64,000 nt of DNA from an uncultured Clostridia bacterium. Its GTDB lineage: Bacteria; Bacillota; Clostridia; Oscillospirales; Ruminococcaceae. The DNA lies in NCBI GenBank assembly GCA_947589185.1, contig CANQCK010000006.1, positions 30,537 through 94,536 on the forward strand, written 5' to 3'. The translations under genes and the position numbers were made by a program. Positions 8,708 through 15,845 of this stretch are shown in pieces (the first letter of the stretch is position 1; every line of letters begins with the position of its first letter). The notes below the pieces were generated by a model. That model did not search any database. It was given only the letters and a program-made list of their open reading frames with translations, and was not told where the DNA came from.

Positions 8708-9361
8708 CTATTTAAGCGATTCAACCGCTTTTACCATATCATCAGCTTTGAACAAATATGTTCCCGCAACAAGTATGTTTGCACCGTTTTTCTTGACTCC
8801 ACTACACGTTTTATCAGTAATTCCGCCGTCCACCTGAATATCAATATCCAGTCCCAACTCATCTGCTTTCTGACGGATTTCCTTTATCTTTTCCAAAGTA
8901 AACGCCAAAAATCCCTGACCGCCGAATCCCGGCTCAACGGTCATAACAAGAACCATATCTATCATATCAAGATACTCAAAAACTTCCGAAGCAGGAGTGT
9001 TCGGCTTTATGGAAATCCCAGCCTTACAGCCGTACTTTTTACATAATTCAATGCACTTTTTTACATCTTTTGCCGCCTCTAAGTGAAAGGTTATAATATC
9101 AGCACCGCACCTTGCAAATTCGGCAATATAGTTTTCAGGGTCGGTTATCATAAGATGAACGTCAAAAGGCAGATAGGTTTTTGTCTTTGCCGATTTAAGC
9201 ACAGGAATTCCGAAACTTATGTTGTCTACAAAAACCCCGTCCATCACATCAAAGTGAACATAATCAACATTCGCCTTTTCTAACCTCTTTAGCTCACTTT
9301 CTATGTTTGCCAAGTCGCAGCCTAAAATAGATGCCGAGACCAATATATTTTTTCCTGTCAT
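8708..9361 (-). CDS. rpe: Ribulose-phosphate 3-epimerase
   Basis: 217 residues from ATG 9361, with AAGGAAG about 10 bases upstream; a TTG start at 9382 would include the ribosome binding site in the protein and is rejected. TIM-barrel motifs are clear: SASILGCD, the metal-binding VHFDVMDGVFV and DVHLM, the MTVEPGFGGQ loop, and the DGGI phosphate-binding strand. It interconverts ribulose-5-phosphate and xylulose-5-phosphate in the pentose phosphate pathway. Thirty bases downstream of the uridine-kinase-like gene, so probably in the same operon. Confidence 0.95.
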   Translation of the reverse strand: MTGKNILVSASILGCDLANIESELKRLEKANVDYVHFDVMDGVFVDNISFGIPVLKSAKTKTYLPFDVHLMITDPENYIAEFARCGADIITFHLEAAKDVKKCIELCKKYGCKAGISIKPNTPASEVFEYLDMIDMVLVMTVEPGFGGQGFLAFTLEKIKEIRQKADELGLDIDIQVDGGITDKTCSGVKKNGANILVAGTYLFKADDMVKAVESLK

Positions 9362-9391
9362 AAATTTAACACTTCCTTTCAAAGCTTAAAT

Positions 9392-10309
9392 CTAGTATTT
9401 AAGCTCACTTCCCCCGTAAAACTCCCTTACGACCGAATCCTTAGCCACCTGACAGTCACCCAGTGAATCTATCTGATTAAACATTTTTTCAATTGACTCA
9501 AATTTATGATAATCAGGATAGGTGTTTTTAATATTCAAAAGCATCGGCATAAGATAGTCCTTATACACGGAAAGCTCGTATCCTATGAATGTATCTATCT
9601 CAAAATGAGAGCGTTCTTTAAATGGCATTATATAAAGATTCTCTCCACGCTCGACGCTTTTAAAATGATCAAGAACAGTCTCAATACTTCTGGCACGAAA
9701 CTGCGTATCACGGATAATACGTCTAATAAGCCTTATTTTCGACGGATGGAACGAAACGCCGTCTTTATCAATTATTCTGGTTCTGACGCTTACATATATA
9801 TTGTTTGAATAATCATCGTTATCTCCTGTCACATCAGGATTAAGTGCGTGAATTCCCTCAACAACAACTATCTCGTTTTTCTTTCTTTTGTATCTTTCTT
9901 TTAAAACCCTGCTCTGTGTTTTAAAATTAAAGTCAGGCAGAATTACTTCTTTACATTCAGAAATAGCCTCAAGCTGTTCCTTTAAAAACGGAATGTCAAT
10001 TCTTTCGGGAGCTTCATAATCAACATTTTCACAATCTTCGTCAAGCGGAAAAAAATAATCGTCGAGCGATAATGTTTTTGTAGGGTGTCCTAAATTCTCA
10101 AGCAGCCTTTCCAGTCGTAATGCGGTAGTGGTCTTACCTGATCCCGACGGACCTGAAAGAAGTATGATCGGTCTGTCAAAGGAACGGTCGCTTATTGCAG
10201 ACGCTGCCTCTAAAAGCTGTGAATCATATTCTCTTTCACATTCACTTATATATTTGGTTCTGTCGGTTCGCAAATTCAAATTTATCTTATCGACCGAAAT
10301 CTTATTCAT
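9392..10309 (-). CDS. Uridine kinase-like / phosphoribulokinase-family nucleoside kinase
   Basis: 305 residues; start preceded by CGGAGA. P-loop GPSGSGKT at 53-60, then LDDYFFPLDED, the acidic YEAPERID substrate loop, and the Walker B-like VVVEGIHALNP. These match the kinase half of the clostridial TGS-domain uridine kinase-like proteins; the usual N-terminal TGS/ThrRS-like portion is absent here, leaving only a short leader of about 45 residues. Likely phosphorylates uridine/cytidine or a related small molecule, but the exact substrate is uncertain. Operon with rpe; promoter at 10393-10421. Confidence 0.8.
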   Translation of the reverse strand: MNKISVDKINLNLRTDRTKYISECEREYDSQLLEAASAISDRSFDRPIILLSGPSGSGKTTTALRLERLLENLGHPTKTLSLDDYFFPLDEDCENVDYEAPERIDIPFLKEQLEAISECKEVILPDFNFKTQSRVLKERYKRKKNEIVVVEGIHALNPDVTGDNDDYSNNIYVSVRTRIIDKDGVSFHPSKIRLIRRIIRDTQFRARSIETVLDHFKSVERGENLYIMPFKERSHFEIDTFIGYELSVYKDYLMPMLLNIKNTYPDYHKFESIEKMFNQIDSLGDCQVAKDSVVREFYGGSELKY

Positions 10310-10392
10310 ACTTATCTCCGTTTCTTACTTGGAAATTTCATCTTTAAACTAATCTATTCAAAATACGGTAAAAGCATAGAATTCTATTATTT

Positions 10393-10421
10393 AGTATAAC
10401 ATCATTTTTACTCTTTTTCAA
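10393..10421 (-). promoter_or_regulatory. Candidate promoter of the kinase-rpe operon
   Basis: Minus-strand TTGAAA (10416-10421), 17-base spacer, TATACT (10393-10398). Confidence 0.5.
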
Positions 10422-10426
10422 TATTA

Positions 10427-10452
10427 ACACAATAGAAAATATCACATATAAT
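10427..10452 (+). promoter_or_regulatory. Candidate sigma-K-type promoter of dpaAB
   Basis: AC (10427-10428), 16 bases, then CATATAAT (10445-10452), close to the sigma-K pattern AC-N16/17-CATANNNTA. Mother-cell late sporulation expression is expected for dipicolinate synthase. The match is short, so this is suggestive only. Confidence 0.35.
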
Positions 10453-10509
10453 GAACTATCCCTTATTTTTATCATTATAACAAATCTTATGCTTGGAGGG
10501 CTAACCCTT

Positions 10510-11394
10510 ATGATTAATAATAAAACAATACTGGTGCTTGGCGGTGATTCCCGTCAGACATTTTTAGCAAAAAGATTAAAAAATAAAGGACATGATGTAT
10601 ACTGCTTCGGCTTTAATCTTTATAATAATTCTGAACTCAAAAGAATATCAAGCCTGGCTGACATCAAAGAAAAAATCGACGTTTTAGTGCTTCCAATAAT
10701 ATCAAGCAACGACGACAGAACAGTAAATGCTCCGTTTTATGACGGAGAAATCACTCTTGAAGAAGCTATTTCCACAATGAAACCGCACAGCATAGTTGTA
10801 GGCGGAAACCTTAGCAAAAACCTGCGAACTTTGTTTTTTGAGCACGGGCATTTCTCTGTTGACTATTATATCCGAGACGAACTAAAAATAAAAAACTGCA
10901 TTCCAACAGCGGAAGGTGCTTTATCTATCGCTATTGAAGAAATGCCGTGTACAGTCGCAGGTTCAAAGGTACTTATAATAGGCTTCGGCAGAGTTGGAAA
11001 AGCCTGTGCAAAGCTATTCAAAGCATTAGAAAGCGACGTATCGATTTGTGCAAGGAACCTAAACGCATTCGCGTGGGCAGAATTATACGGTTACAAATCA
11101 ATAGAAATTGATAAAATAGACGTTTATCTATCAGACTTTGATTTGATCATAAACACAGTGCCTGCCAAAATACTCGGCAAGGAAAAGCTGTCAAAGATAA
11201 ACAAGAACACTCTTGTTATTGACCTTGCGTCAAAGCCGGGAGGCGTAGACTTTGACAATGCAAGACAGCTTGGTCTTAAAACCATATGGGCTCTCAGTCT
11301 GCCGGGAAAGGTTGCACCTGTAACATCGGGACAGATAATCGCAGATACTATACTTAACATACTCGATGAAAGGGGCGACGATCCTTGGCAATAA
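10510..11394 (+). CDS. dpaA: Dipicolinate synthase subunit A (SpoVFA)
   Basis: 294 residues from ATG 10510 (GGAGGG 9 bases upstream); an upstream ATG at 10489 has no ribosome binding site. The N-terminal half carries VLGGDSRQTFLA, typical of DpaA; the C-terminal half is a Rossmann domain with GFGRVGK (158-164) for NAD(P)H and the DLASKPGGVDF segment. With DpaB it makes dipicolinic acid from dihydroxytetrahydrodipicolinate in the mother cell, which then accumulates in the spore core. The gene overlaps dpaB by 10 bases. Many Clostridia lack dpaAB and use EtfA instead, so its presence is informative. Confidence 0.93.
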   Translation: MINNKTILVLGGDSRQTFLAKRLKNKGHDVYCFGFNLYNNSELKRISSLADIKEKIDVLVLPIISSNDDRTVNAPFYDGEITLEEAISTMKPHSIVVGGNLSKNLRTLFFEHGHFSVDYYIRDELKIKNCIPTAEGALSIAIEEMPCTVAGSKVLIIGFGRVGKACAKLFKALESDVSICARNLNAFAWAELYGYKSIEIDKIDVYLSDFDLIINTVPAKILGKEKLSKINKNTLVIDLASKPGGVDFDNARQLGLKTIWALSLPGKVAPVTSGQIIADTILNILDERGDDPWQ

Positions 11395-11984
11395 ACAAAG
11401 ACAATATATTCGACGGGCTTAGAGTGGGATTCTGCGTTTGCGGATCCTTTTGCACTTTTGAAAAAGCATTTTCCTGTGCTTCGCAGCTTGTTCAGATAGG
11501 CTGTGAGGTAACTCCGATAATGTCGTTTAATTCCTCAACTATAAACACACGTTTCGGAAAGGCTTCTGATAATGTTGAATGGCTTGAAAGAATCTGCAAA
11601 CGAAAAGCTATAGTCACCATTGAAGACGCCGAACCAATAGGACCTAAGAAGATGTTTGACATTATCGTAGTAGCACCCTGTACTGCCAATACTCTTGCAA
11701 AGCTGAGTTTAGGCATAACCGACACCCCTGTTACAATGGCGTGCAAATCGCATCTGAGAAACTCAAGACCGGTACTTATTGCAATCTCAACTAACGACGC
11801 TCTGTCAGCTAGTGCAAAAAACATAGGAACGCTGCAAAACTACAAAAACTACTATTTCGTTCCCTATTCACAAGACGACTACATCAACAAGCCGAATTCA
11901 ATAGTGGCTCACTTTGAGCTTGTACCCGAAGCTATATCATATGCTCTTGAAGGACGTCAAATTCAACCCGTGTTAAAAAAGTAA
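11385..11984 (+). CDS. dpaB: Dipicolinate synthase subunit B (SpoVFB)
   Basis: 199 residues, flavoprotein-like fold. Starts at TTG 11385 inside the end of dpaA, with AAGGGG 8 bases upstream. The N-terminal VGFCVCGSFCTFEKA motif, PIMSFNSS, and the VVAPCTANTLAKLSLGI stretch are those of the SpoVFB/flavoprotein (Dfp-like) family. Works with DpaA in dipicolinate synthesis during sporulation. The overlap indicates translational coupling. A terminator shared with nadA follows at 12002-12036. Confidence 0.93.
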   Translation: MAINKDNIFDGLRVGFCVCGSFCTFEKAFSCASQLVQIGCEVTPIMSFNSSTINTRFGKASDNVEWLERICKRKAIVTIEDAEPIGPKKMFDIIVVAPCTANTLAKLSLGITDTPVTMACKSHLRNSRPVLIAISTNDALSASAKNIGTLQNYKNYYFVPYSQDDYINKPNSIVAHFELVPEAISYALEGRQIQPVLKK

Positions 11985-12001
11985 AAGTAATACAACATAA
12001 A

Positions 12002-12036
12002 AAAGCAGCTAAAGGAGAATTTCCCAAAGCTGCTTT
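12002..12036. terminator. Shared terminator between dpaB and nadA
   Basis: AAAGCAGCT (12002-12010) pairs with AGCTGCTTT (12028-12036) across a 17-nt loop; A- and T-tracts flank both sides. It separates two convergent genes. Confidence 0.75.
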
Positions 12037-12041
12037 AAATT

Positions 12042-12962
12042 CTATCCAAGTTCAATCATTCTGTCGATACATTTTCTTGCTTTTTTCATAGTTCCCTCTT
12101 CAAGCTCAATAACCTCTCCGCCTGTTCCTTTACAGCAGTTAAGTACATCGACCAGCGTTGTAGCTTTCATATTTCTGCAGATTATATTAACACTTAGAGG
12201 ATAAAATGATTTATCAGGGCACTCAAACTGCAACGTCTCGACAATTGCCTGCTCCGTTCCTATAATAAATTCTTCAGCATCTGAAGTCTTGGCAAAATCC
12301 ATTATTCCCGACGTTGAACCCACATAATCAGCATGCTTTACAACCTCCGGCACGCATTCCGGATGAACCAACAGCAGTGCATTCGGATGCTCCGCTTTGG
12401 CTTTAAGTGCTTCGCTTTCCGTAATACTTGCATGAACCGGACACCCTCCGTGAAGAAGCTGAATATTTTTGACCTTGACATTATTCTTTACATATGTTCC
12501 TAAATTAATATCAGGTATAAACAGAATATTTTCCTCATCAAGTTTATTTACTATCTTCACAGCAGACGAGGACGTAACACAAACATCACAGACGGTTTTA
12601 AGCTCGGTTGTTGTGTTGATATAACAAACAACGCAAAGGTTTCCGTTTTTCTTTTTTATGTATTCTATTTCGTCCTTTTCAAACTGTTCTGCCATTGGGC
12701 AGCCTGCGTTCTTGTTAGACAAAATAACCGTCTTATCAGGAGATAACAGCTTAACAGTTTCAGCCATAAAACGTACTCCGCACATTATAACCGTCTTATT
12801 AGGAACACTTTTAGCCTTAACGCTAAGTGCATAGGAATCACCTACAAAGTCAGCTATTTCAATAATTTCTCTTCCCTGATAGCTGTGAGCAAGAATACAT
12901 ATATCCTTTTCCTTTTTTAGCTTCAATATCTCATTCTGAACTTCCGCTATTGTTTTTGCCAT
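12042..12962 (-). CDS. nadA: Quinolinate synthase A
   Basis: 306 residues from ATG 12962 (GGTGA upstream); the open frame extends 33 codons further without a start site and crosses the promoter. Condenses iminoaspartate with dihydroxyacetone phosphate in NAD synthesis. Three [4Fe-4S] cluster ligands are visible: Cys in MCGVRFMAE (about residue 61), in VHPECVPEV, and in the C-terminal CCKGTGGE. ILAHSYQ and the TSSSAV motif bind substrate. nadB and nadC, often adjacent, are not in the window, so the iminoaspartate source must be encoded elsewhere. Confidence 0.95.
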   Translation of the reverse strand: MAKTIAEVQNEILKLKKEKDICILAHSYQGREIIEIADFVGDSYALSVKAKSVPNKTVIMCGVRFMAETVKLLSPDKTVILSNKNAGCPMAEQFEKDEIEYIKKKNGNLCVVCYINTTTELKTVCDVCVTSSSAVKIVNKLDEENILFIPDINLGTYVKNNVKVKNIQLLHGGCPVHASITESEALKAKAEHPNALLLVHPECVPEVVKHADYVGSTSGIMDFAKTSDAEEFIIGTEQAIVETLQFECPDKSFYPLSVNIICRNMKATTLVDVLNCCKGTGGEVIELEEGTMKKARKCIDRMIELG

Positions 12963-12993
12963 ATTATCACCATTTCTGTGTGAATAAATTATT

Positions 12994-13010
12994 CCTACTG
13001 TTATTGTAGG
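12994..13010. promoter_or_regulatory. Short dyad near the nadA transcription start
   Basis: CCTAC (12994-12998) and GTAGG (13006-13010) form a 5-bp inverted repeat around the probable start of the nadA transcript. It could be a repressor site, but the arms are short. Confidence 0.25.
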
Positions 13011-13020
13011 ACAGGTATTT

Positions 13021-13049
13021 ATAGTACCATAAATACATAGAGTTGTCAA
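13021..13049 (-). promoter_or_regulatory. nadA promoter
   Basis: Minus-strand TTGACA (13044-13049), 17-base spacer, TACTAT (13021-13026). A consensus -35 with a near-consensus -10. Confidence 0.7.
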
Positions 13050-13139
13050 GGAATCAGACATATTTGACTCAAGAATAAAAAAATATTTTTATGTTTAAAT
13101 TAATGTTGTCATAAAAATCAAAATTTTTGTAAAAAACTA

Positions 13140-13168
13140 TTGACAACCCTTTTCTCATTTGTTATAAT
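13140..13168 (+). promoter_or_regulatory. tRNA-Lys promoter
   Basis: Perfect consensus TTGACA (13140-13145), 17-base spacer, TATAAT (13163-13168), 35 bases upstream of the tRNA. Confidence 0.85.
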
Positions 13169-13203
13169 TATAAAGCTGCAATTCAAAAAACAGAAAATCT
13201 TGT

Positions 13204-13279
13204 GAGTTATTAGCTCAGTTGGCAGAGCATTTGACTTTTAATCAAAGGGTCCGGGGTTCGAATCCCCGATAGCTCACCA
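13204..13279 (+). tRNA. tRNA-Lys (anticodon TTT)
   Basis: Cloverleaf: acceptor GAGTTAT pairs with ATAGCTC (13269-13275), D-arm TAGCTCAGTTGGCAGAG, anticodon loop CTTTTAA with TTT, T-arm CCGGGGTTCGAATCCCCG, discriminator A, and encoded CCA (13277-13279). It lies just upstream of two tRNA-modification genes, ttcA and tcdA. Confidence 0.97.
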
Positions 13280-13333
13280 GCAACGGTGAATCTCCGTTGT
13301 CATTGCCGCCTTTGGGTAGTTTCCCGAAGGCGG
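13280..13333 (+). repeat. Two-hairpin 3'-end repeat (copy after tRNA-Lys); acts as terminator
   Basis: Starts directly after the encoded CCA with GCAACGGTGA. Hairpin A is CAACGG/CCGTTG (13281-13286 with 13293-13298); hairpin B is CCGCCTTTGGG (13306-13316) with CCCGAAGGCGG (13323-13333), followed by TTATTTT. Shares sequence with copies after tRNA-Gln, ilvC and others (see findings). Confidence 0.7.
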
Positions 13334-13376
13334 TTATTTTGTATAACGCAAACTTATACCTATAGACAAGGTATTT

Positions 13377-13444
13377 AGAAACAAAAGACTAGAAATATAA
13401 ACTCAATAATAATTATATTCTCTTGCCTATGGCATTTTGTTTCT
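13377..13444. other. Inverted repeat in the tRNA-Lys/ttcA spacer
   Basis: AGAAACAAAA (13377-13386) and TTTTGTTTCT (13435-13444) form a 10-bp stem around a 48-nt AT-rich loop containing a small TGCC/GGCA hairpin. No gene or named RNA recognised. Confidence 0.3.
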
Positions 13445-13482
13445 TATATCTAAAGTTTATACAAATTCAACTTTTTTACAAT

Positions 13483-13512
13483 TTGACACAGTACCTTAAA
13501 ATATTATACAAT
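13483..13512 (+). promoter_or_regulatory. Candidate promoter of ttcA-tcdA
   Basis: TTGACA (13483-13488), 18-base spacer, TACAAT (13507-13512). Confidence 0.5.
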
Positions 13513-13549
13513 ATAGATAGTTTATAAATTGCTGTGAAAGAGAGATAAT

Positions 13550-14428
13550 ATGGACGATTTAAAAAAACAAATAGAAGAAAGTATAGTAAAGAAATTCCGC
13601 AAATCTATATGGAACAGATTTCTTAAAGGGGTAAAGGAATACGAATTAATAAAAGAAGGAGACAAGGTTGCTGTATGTATTTCGGGAGGCAAGGACTCAA
13701 TGCTTATGGCAAAGTGTATGCAGAGACTGCAAAAGTACAGCAAGATTCCGTTCGAGGCAGAATATCTTGTTATGAACCCCGGCTACAATGAAATCAACCG
13801 TCAGAAAATAATAGACAATGCAGAACTGTTAGACTTACCTATTCATATGTTTGAAACCAGAATTTTCGACGCTGTAGCAAAGATAGATAATAACCCCTGC
13901 TATCTATGTGCCCGTATGAGAAGAGGTTACCTCTATAAGCAAGCACAGGACATGGGGTGTAACAAAATTGCCCTAGGTCACCATTTTGATGACGTAATTG
14001 AAACAATTCTTATGGGTATGCTTTACGGCTCTCAAATTCAGACTATGATGCCAAAGCTCCACAGTGAAAATTTTGGCGGTATGCAGTTAATCCGCCCTAT
14101 GTATATGGTTAAAGAAGAAGATATTATTGCGTGGGCAAAATACAATAATTTGCAGTTTATTCAATGTGCTTGCCGTTTAACTGAAAATATCGCTTTTAAC
14201 AATGACGGAAGTTCAAAGCGTTACGAGATAAAATGTCTGATCAAAGAACTCAGAAAAATAAACCCTACTGTTGATATTAATATCTTCCGCAGTGTTGAAA
14301 ACGTAAATCTAAAAACATTGATCTCATATCATATTGGAGACGACTATCATCATTTTCTCGATGATTACGACGAGGGTATTAATATTAAAGGAAAGAAAAC
14401 TGATAATTTAATCTCAACCGATAACTAA
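13550..14428 (+). CDS. ttcA: tRNA 2-thiocytidine biosynthesis protein TtcA-like (PP-loop ATPase)
   Basis: 292 residues. The ATP pyrophosphatase P-loop SGGKDS is at 45-50. Cys117 and Cys120 (PCYLC) plus a later Cys pair (QCAC) give the iron-sulfur ligand pattern of TtcA-type thiolases, and GHHFDDVIET is the adenylation motif. Family knowledge: TtcA thiolates C32 in some tRNAs using a [4Fe-4S] cluster. The TtcA/TtuA/TilS families are close and the exact target base is not certain. Twenty bases upstream of tcdA; both act on tRNA, and a tRNA-Lys gene lies just upstream. Confidence 0.82.
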   Translation: MDDLKKQIEESIVKKFRKSIWNRFLKGVKEYELIKEGDKVAVCISGGKDSMLMAKCMQRLQKYSKIPFEAEYLVMNPGYNEINRQKIIDNAELLDLPIHMFETRIFDAVAKIDNNPCYLCARMRRGYLYKQAQDMGCNKIALGHHFDDVIETILMGMLYGSQIQTMMPKLHSENFGGMQLIRPMYMVKEEDIIAWAKYNNLQFIQCACRLTENIAFNNDGSSKRYEIKCLIKELRKINPTVDINIFRSVENVNLKTLISYHIGDDYHHFLDDYDEGINIKGKKTDNLISTDN

Positions 14429-14447
14429 AGCAAGGATATGTGATAAT

Positions 14448-15182
14448 ATGCTTAATCAATTTTCAAGGACTGAACTCTTACTCGGCAAGCAAGCCATTTC
14501 TAAACTCAATAAGAGCCGTGTTGCAGTTTTCGGAATAGGAGGAGTCGGCGGATATGCAGTTGAAGCTCTTGCACGAAGCGGTGTGGGAACCCTCGACTTG
14601 ATTGACAACGACAAAATCTGTATGACAAATCTGAACAGACAGATAATCGCGTTGCACAGCACTTTAGGAAAATATAAGGTCGACGTCGCCAAAGAGCGTG
14701 TTCTGGACATCTGCCCGGATATTAAGGTAAATACTCACAAATGCTTTTTTATGCCCGATACAGCCGACGATTTTGACTTCTCAGAATATGATTATGTTAT
14801 TGACGCTATCGACACTGTATCAGGAAAACTGGAAATCATCAAACGTGCAAAGTCAGCAGGTACGCCTGTTATTTCTGCTATGGGAGCAGGAAACAAGCTC
14901 GACCCTACAGCCTTTCGGGTAGCCGATATTTTTGACACTAAGGTATGTCCTCTTGCCAGAGTTATGCGATATGAACTAAAAAAAGCAGGCATAAAAGACG
15001 TCAAGGTCGTATATTCAGAGGAAAAACCCACTCGCCCAATCAATAATACGGAGATTTCAAATCTCGATAGTAATAAAAATTGTAATGTACGCAAAGAAAT
15101 TCCAGGTTCAACTGCCTTTGTTCCGTCTGTGGCAGGTCTGATAATTGCAGGTGAAGTCATTAAGGACTTGACTTCCTTTTAA
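14448..15182 (+). CDS. tcdA: tRNA threonylcarbamoyladenosine dehydratase
   Basis: 244 residues, E1-like (ThiF/MoeB) fold. The N-terminus NQFSRTELLLG, the nucleotide-binding GIGGVGGYA (29-37), the NLNRQ motif and AIDTVSGK are diagnostic for TcdA (formerly YgdL/CsdL). It uses ATP to cyclise t6A at position 37 to ct6A in tRNAs reading ANN codons, which include tRNA-Lys. The CsdA/CsdE sulfur partners seen in enterobacteria are not nearby. Confidence 0.92.
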   Translation: MLNQFSRTELLLGKQAISKLNKSRVAVFGIGGVGGYAVEALARSGVGTLDLIDNDKICMTNLNRQIIALHSTLGKYKVDVAKERVLDICPDIKVNTHKCFFMPDTADDFDFSEYDYVIDAIDTVSGKLEIIKRAKSAGTPVISAMGAGNKLDPTAFRVADIFDTKVCPLARVMRYELKKAGIKDVKVVYSEEKPTRPINNTEISNLDSNKNCNVRKEIPGSTAFVPSVAGLIIAGEVIKDLTSF

Positions 15183-15212
15183 TTATTCAGGAATTATTAT
15201 CAATATCGAACT

Positions 15213-15698
15213 TTACCAGCCGTTGCTCGTTCCGATAATATGAATTACTCTCATATTGTTAAAATGATAATTTATCAGCGGTTTGTTTAAAACATCATAT
15301 GTATGTGCACAGACATATGGATAACCGAGATTATAACCCGTAATTATACAGCTGTGATAGAATGATTCGCCGTCAGATAGCTGTATTATATCACCAATCT
15401 GTGAATTGTGTAAATCAGATATTTCACCGAACGGTCCTGTGCCTTTATTCGTAGTCAGAAACCTATATAACTGTTCAACACTGGTCCATGCGGCGGCTCT
15501 GTCAGTAAGGCTGTTGAAGTACCAGCCTGTATCCCTTGTGTAATTCATTATTCCGCAGCCCGCAAAAATACATTGTGAAATAAAATTTGTGCAGTCTCCG
15601 CCAATGTTTTCAAAATCATAATAATAGGGGTTTCTCCCCAATGCCCACCGTTTTGCATATTCTGCGGCGGCTGACCTGTTATATTTAACTATAGACAT
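15213..15698 (-). CDS. Small amidase-domain protein (Amidase_6 type), possibly spore-related
   Basis: 161 residues from ATG 15698 (CGGTGA upstream); an in-frame GTG three codons earlier overlaps the ribosome binding site. It begins YNRSAAAEYAKRWALGRNP and contains GGDCTNFISQC, the core of the Amidase_6/NlpC-like family with the probable nucleophile Cys, and a later HSCIITGY with a candidate His. No signal peptide and no wall-binding domain, so it is a stand-alone cytoplasmic domain. Bacillus proteins of this family are often sporulation-associated, so a mother-cell role is possible (inference). A hairpin overlaps the ribosome binding site. Confidence 0.75.
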   Translation of the reverse strand: MSIVKYNRSAAAEYAKRWALGRNPYYYDFENIGGDCTNFISQCIFAGCGIMNYTRDTGWYFNSLTDRAAAWTSVEQLYRFLTTNKGTGPFGEISDLHNSQIGDIIQLSDGESFYHSCIITGYNLGYPYVCAHTYDVLNKPLINYHFNNMRVIHIIGTSNGW

Positions 15699-15705
15699 AA
15701 AAATC

Positions 15706-15732
15706 ACCGCTGTATAATATGCTTACAGCGGT
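15706..15732 (-). promoter_or_regulatory. Hairpin overlapping the amidase ribosome binding site
   Basis: Perfect 9-bp stem ACCGCTGTA (15706-15714) / TACAGCGGT (15724-15732). On the minus strand its 3' arm ends in the GGT of the GGTGA ribosome binding site, 7 bases before the ATG, and a T-run follows. It could be an attenuator or a translation-sequestering hairpin. Confidence 0.45.
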
Positions 15733-15782
15733 ATTTTGTTACTATTATTTTCACATCCAACAACCTATCATTCAACTTAAAC

Positions 15783-15807
15783 CCGCCTGAGCATAATGCT
15801 CAGGCGG
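15783..15807. terminator. Terminator downstream of the BspA-like gene
   Basis: CCGCCTGAG (15783-15791) / CTCAGGCGG (15799-15807), a GC-rich 9-bp stem, with a T-run on the plus side a few bases on. Confidence 0.65.
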
Positions 15808-15845
15808 TTGCCGTTTTTGGGATATATAATTTAGAAGGATGATGT

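Noticed and set aside
13278..13333. Possible CRISPR-like repeat
   Set aside because: Copies of the two-hairpin repeat are dispersed, on both strands and not regularly spaced; no array or cas genes.
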